Positions 60,572 to 64,000 of a stretch of DNA of 64,000 nucleotides are shown here, in pieces. The notes beneath the pieces are model-generated. The model was not told the DNA's origin. It was given only the letters and a program-made list of their open reading frames with translations, and did not search any database. Origin of the DNA: Agriterribacter sp039811345. GTDB taxonomy: Bacteria > Bacteroidota > Bacteroidia > Chitinophagales > Chitinophagaceae. A program made the translations under genes and the position numbers. The DNA lies in the NCBI GenBank assembly GCA_039811345.1, contig JBDHYJ010000012.1, forward strand, positions 1 to 64,000. Direction: 5' to 3'. Numbering within the stretch: the first letter of the stretch is position 1; every line of letters begins with the position of its first letter.

Positions 60572-62137
60572 ATGATGAAACAATTAAAAATTGTCAACCT
60601 GTTTGTACTTGCCGCATCTGTTGTATTGATTTCATCTTGTTCTAAAAAAGAATTAGACAAGGTAAATGCGAACCCAAACAATCCTTCGGATGTACAGGCA
60701 AAGTTTATTTTAACGGATATGATGACTTCCACTGCTTTTTCAGTAGTTGGTGGTGATGTTTCTTTATATTCTTCTGTATATCTTGAGCATGAAGTAGGTG
60801 TTTACGGGCAAACCTATAGTGCAGAAATACGTGTTGGGGAACCTACACAGGCTACAACTTACAACAACGTATGGAACAATATTTATGCGAATATTAAGGC
60901 GCTTAAAATAGCAGTTGCAAAAACTTCTGAAGGTGGGTCTGAAGAGGGTAATGATGTATCTTGTGGTATCGCGAAAGTTTTGCTGGCATATAATTTAGGT
61001 GTATTGACTGATTTCTTTGGTGATGTGCCTTATAGTGAATCAGGTGTTATTGATGAAAACGGAGCACCAGTTATTTTGCAACCTAAAATTGATAAACAGT
61101 CTGATTTATATCCTCAGATTCAATCATTGCTGGATGATGCAATTGATTTATTAGGTGGAACAGATGGAGCCGGTAGTGGACCAATTAGTACGCAGGACCT
61201 GATATATGGAGGAAATAAAGCTTTATGGAAAAAAGCTGCATATGGGTTAAAAGCAAGGTATTTGATGCATACTTTGAAGAAATCTGCCGATGTAGATGCA
61301 GATATGACTAATATTTTAGATTATATAAGCAAATCATTTGCCGATCCTTCTGAAGAAATGATTTTTGACCACTATGATGGTAATAGTAATATAAACCCTT
61401 TATTTGGATATTCAAATGCAAGGGACGGTCTCGGGGCAAGTAAAAGTCTGATTGAAAAATTTCAGGCGCTAAATGATCCCAGGGGTGAACAGGCTTTTAT
61501 GAATTATGATTTTGAGCAGCTTAACCTAACTGATGTGCTGGATTTATCGGCTCCTAATGGAGACCCTGTTCAGCAGCAATACGTTTATCCTATTTCGATG
61601 GCAGAATATGCGACAACAGCACCTACTTTGCTGTTAAGCTATCATGAGTTAATGTTTTTAAAGGCAGAAGCACTCGTAAGACTTGGCCAATTGGAAGATG
61701 CTAAAGATGCTTTAAAGGAAGCAGTTGTTTATTCATTTGCCAATTTGGAACGCTCTTTAAATTCTACAAACGATTCATATGATCTAGGCGCATCTATTGA
61801 TTTATCAGAAGATGTGGCTGTGGACTATTTTGATAATGAAGTGGCTTCCAGGTTTGATACAGATCCATTGAAAGAAACCATGTTGCAAAAATATCTTGGA
61901 TTCTATGGCGCTTCCGGAGAAGCTACAGAGTTTTTCAATGATTACAGGAGATTGAAAGCTTTGGGTGAGGATGGATTAATTGGCCTTCAAAATCCATTAA
62001 ATGCATCTAATAAGTTTCCATTAAGATTTACCTATGGAAATTCAGATGTGTCTGCAAATCCTGTTGTTAAAGATGCTTACGGAGATGGCTCTTATGTATA
62101 TACTGAGAATGTTTGGTGGGCAGGGGGTAGCAGATAA
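60572..62137 (+). CDS. SusD/RagB-family lipoprotein
   Basis: A 521-residue surface lipoprotein that caps the SusC barrel and binds the substrate. Signal peptide with lipobox ISSC (C23). The early KELDKVNANPNNPSDV and the helical TPR-like segments (NVWNNIYANIKALKIAVAKTSEGG, AKVLLAYNLGVLTDFFGDVPYSES) fit the SusD-like 2 subgroup, as does the C-terminal FPLRFTYGNSDVSANP. Two adjacent ATGs serve as start. It lies 23 bases after susC and forms an operon with it, closed by a strong terminator. Confidence 0.93.
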   Translation: MMKQLKIVNLFVLAASVVLISSCSKKELDKVNANPNNPSDVQAKFILTDMMTSTAFSVVGGDVSLYSSVYLEHEVGVYGQTYSAEIRVGEPTQATTYNNVWNNIYANIKALKIAVAKTSEGGSEEGNDVSCGIAKVLLAYNLGVLTDFFGDVPYSESGVIDENGAPVILQPKIDKQSDLYPQIQSLLDDAIDLLGGTDGAGSGPISTQDLIYGGNKALWKKAAYGLKARYLMHTLKKSADVDADMTNILDYISKSFADPSEEMIFDHYDGNSNINPLFGYSNARDGLGASKSLIEKFQALNDPRGEQAFMNYDFEQLNLTDVLDLSAPNGDPVQQQYVYPISMAEYATTAPTLLLSYHELMFLKAEALVRLGQLEDAKDALKEAVVYSFANLERSLNSTNDSYDLGASIDLSEDVAVDYFDNEVASRFDTDPLKETMLQKYLGFYGASGEATEFFNDYRRLKALGEDGLIGLQNPLNASNKFPLRFTYGNSDVSANPVVKDAYGDGSYVYTENVWWAGGSR

Positions 62138-62172
62138 AGTTAGAGACTTGTTTTGTGATGCAGATATTGAAT

Positions 62173-62205
62173 AAAAAAAATCAGGGGTAATCCCTGATTT
62201 TTTTT
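62173..62205 (+). terminator. Intrinsic terminator of susC-susD
   Basis: ATCAGGG (62180-62186) pairs with CCCTGAT (62192-62198) around GTAAT, flanked by eight A and eight T. It lies 36 bases after the susD stop and is nearly symmetric, so it could work on both strands. Confidence 0.93.
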
Positions 62206-62342
62206 AATTATCAAATTCCAAACAATTTTTCGAAAGTATCCTCATTAGTTTTATCCCTAATTCTTGCAATACCGGTGATAAGCAGCAGATTTTAACTGCA
62301 ATTTGTCTTTATTATGAATCAGGTAAGAAGTTTAACAAAAAA

Positions 62343-62370
62343 TTGTTTTTTGTAATTCTTTTTATATTTG
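62343..62370 (+). promoter_or_regulatory. Candidate promoter of the second susC
   Basis: TTG at 62343-62345, then 17 bases, then TATATTTG (62363-62370), a match to the Bacteroidota promoter pair. The start codon lies 25 bases later. Confidence 0.5.
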
Positions 62371-62395
62371 GTGCTTCATTTCTAAAAAAATAAAC

Positions 62396-64000
62396 ATGAG
62401 AAAACTTGTATCACTCTTTGCAGTGCTGATACTATGCATTGTATCAGCTTACTCGCAAAACAAAACCGTTACCGGTCAGGTAACAAACACTGACGGGAGC
62501 CCTATCCCTTATGCAACTATTAAAATCAAAGGCGAAAATACAGGTGTCGCCGCCGATCAGAATGGTAATTTTAGTATTGTTGTAAACCCTAAAGCAATAC
62601 TTACCATTAGTGCTGCCGGTTTCGAATCGCAGGATATAGCAGTAGGCAACCGTTCAGCGATAGCAATAAGCCTGGTGTCATCTGCCAATCTTCAGGAAGT
62701 AGTTATTACTGCATTGGGAGTAAAAAGAAACCGTAATGACTTAGCTTATGCGGCACAATCTATTAACTCTGATGCAATAGAAAAAGCATCTCAGACGGAT
62801 GCGCTCAGGGCGCTATCCGGCAAGATTGCAGGCGTTCAAATTACTTCTTCTACCGGAACTCCGGGTGGTGCTTCTTATATCCAGTTGCGTGGTGCCAACT
62901 CTATTACAGGAGACAATCAACCTTTGTTTGTAATTGATGGGGTGCCTGTTGATAATGGACAAAACTATTCAGGTGACCCTTCCGATGGAACAAATAATGT
63001 ATTATTTGGTGCAACCAATACTAACAGGGGCGCCGATATCAATCCCAATGATATTGAAAGTATTACCGTATTAAAAGGGCCTGCAGCTGCCGCCTTATAC
63101 GGTATTGGTGCTGCTAATGGTGCTATAATTATTACTACAAAAAGCGGTAAAGCCGGTAAAATTCAGGTTGAATTTAATTCAACAGTATCTTTTGATAAAG
63201 TAAACAGATATCCGGGTATACAAAATCAATGGGTAAAAGGGTCAGGAGGCTCAATTGGGACATTCCCTTCATCCAATCGTTATTCCTGGGGAGCAAAAGC
63301 TGATACCCTGATGTGGACTGGCGTTCCAAATGATTTTGATATCCATGGTGAGTTGGTGGGTAAATCTGACCCAAGGGCAAAAATCCCCTTTACTCCTTAT
63401 GATAATATGAGGAATTTTTTCAGAACTGCTCCATCTTTTACTAATTCCATCTCATTTTCAGGAGGCAATGAAATTGCTACTTACAGAATGGGATATACTA
63501 ATCTGTATCAGAACTCAGTTGTTCCTACACAATTTTTTCAGAGAAATTCTTTAAGTTTTGCCGGGTCGTTGAAAATATCAGAAAAAATAAAGGTATCTAC
63601 AAACATCAATTATACCAGGAGTAATAGCACACAGCCTCAAAACGGAAGCAATCTGTCGGGTATAATGCTTGGACTTACCAGAACACCTATAAATTTTGAT
63701 AATTCTAACGGTGCAACAAATGCCGAAGATCCAAAAGCATATATGTTTCCGGTTGGTTCTGACTATGCGGGATTACAAAGAGCATACAGGTTTAATGGCG
63801 CCGTAGCTATTTATGATAATCCATACTGGACAATAAACAAAACCCCTTACACAACCGACCTTGACAGGATTATAGGTAATGTCCAACTTGATTACAATAT
63901 TGGAGCAGGGTTTAGTGCTCTGTATCGTTTAGGTACAGATATTTATCAGGATAACCGCGAGCAGTATTACGATATAGGATCAAGTGCTTATGGTGGCGGA
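62396..64000 (+). CDS. Second SusC/RagA-type transporter, cut by the window end
   Basis: An open frame from ATG 62396 to the window edge, 535 codons with no stop, so the C terminus is missing. Signal peptide MRKLVSLFAVLILCIVSAYS, then a carboxypeptidase-like regulatory domain (VTGQVTNTDGSPIPYATIK), the plug (ALRALSGKIAGVQITSSTG, LRGANSITGDNQPLFVIDG, NPNDIESITVLKGPAAAALYG) and the first barrel strands. It resembles the upstream SusC closely in its first 250 residues. A SusD is expected just past the edge. Confidence 0.93.
   Translation, partial: MRKLVSLFAVLILCIVSAYSQNKTVTGQVTNTDGSPIPYATIKIKGENTGVAADQNGNFSIVVNPKAILTISAAGFESQDIAVGNRSAIAISLVSSANLQEVVITALGVKRNRNDLAYAAQSINSDAIEKASQTDALRALSGKIAGVQITSSTGTPGGASYIQLRGANSITGDNQPLFVIDGVPVDNGQNYSGDPSDGTNNVLFGATNTNRGADINPNDIESITVLKGPAAAALYGIGAANGAIIITTKSGKAGKIQVEFNSTVSFDKVNRYPGIQNQWVKGSGGSIGTFPSSNRYSWGAKADTLMWTGVPNDFDIHGELVGKSDPRAKIPFTPYDNMRNFFRTAPSFTNSISFSGGNEIATYRMGYTNLYQNSVVPTQFFQRNSLSFAGSLKISEKIKVSTNINYTRSNSTQPQNGSNLSGIMLGLTRTPINFDNSNGATNAEDPKAYMFPVGSDYAGLQRAYRFNGAVAIYDNPYWTINKTPYTTDLDRIIGNVQLDYNIGAGFSALYRLGTDIYQDNREQYYDIGSSAYGGG

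Noticed and set aside
57381..64000. Polysaccharide utilisation locus
   Set aside because: SusC and SusD are present but no glycoside hydrolase, lyase or regulator lies in the window, so the label is not supported.

Overview
The window reads as chromosomal housekeeping DNA of a Bacteroidota bacterium, most likely of the Chitinophagaceae or a close relative. This is inference from several signs: a SusC/SusD outer-membrane pair plus a second SusC, many lipoproteins with short signal peptides, almost no Shine-Dalgarno sequences, repeated TAnnTTTG promoter boxes of the Bacteroidota type, AT-rich spacers, a fused alpha/beta 2-oxoacid dehydrogenase E1, and an aerobic metabolism (HemF, Mqo). No rRNA, tRNA, CRISPR array, insertion sequence or prophage is visible.

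Layout. 0-12.8 kb: HNH endonuclease, LigA, an exported amidohydrolase, an orphan adenine methylase, a fatty-acid desaturase, ApaG, isocitrate dehydrogenase, a Spy-like periplasmic protein, a peptide transporter and PurD. 13-19 kb: the rod-shape operon mreB-mreC-mreD-mrdA-rodA, tightly packed and partly overlapping. 19-30.5 kb: a metallo-beta-lactamase-fold hydrolase, a membrane zinc peptidase, RadA, ComF, a beta-helix lipoprotein, glutathione peroxidase, aldose epimerase, an acyltransferase-like membrane protein, VanZ, GcvH and SerRS. 30.5-37.5 kb: Mqo, a DEAD-type helicase, an OPT transporter, two small unknown proteins and RsgA.

37.6-47.4 kb holds an almost complete C5 heme pathway on the minus strand (hemA-hemC-hemD-hemE-hemF-hemB-hemL-hemH). 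It covers glutamyl-tRNA to heme except for protoporphyrinogen oxidase. Directly upstream lies an AraC-family regulator with five clustered cysteines. Two inverted repeats lie between this regulator and hemA, and hemH is bracketed on both sides by inverted repeats sharing one 8-base core. This is the most coherent candidate for an undescribed regulatory circuit here.

47.5-64 kb: gyrB, a 67-residue protein that looks like a zinc ribbon without its cysteines, an SDR enzyme, an alkyltransferase-like protein with PAHR in place of PCHR, TrmB, the fused E1, a small membrane protein, an RND/MMPL exporter, then susC-susD and a second susC that runs off the right edge. Between genes there are several well-formed intrinsic terminators, two candidate small RNAs, and a family of short degenerate repeats shared between distant spacers.
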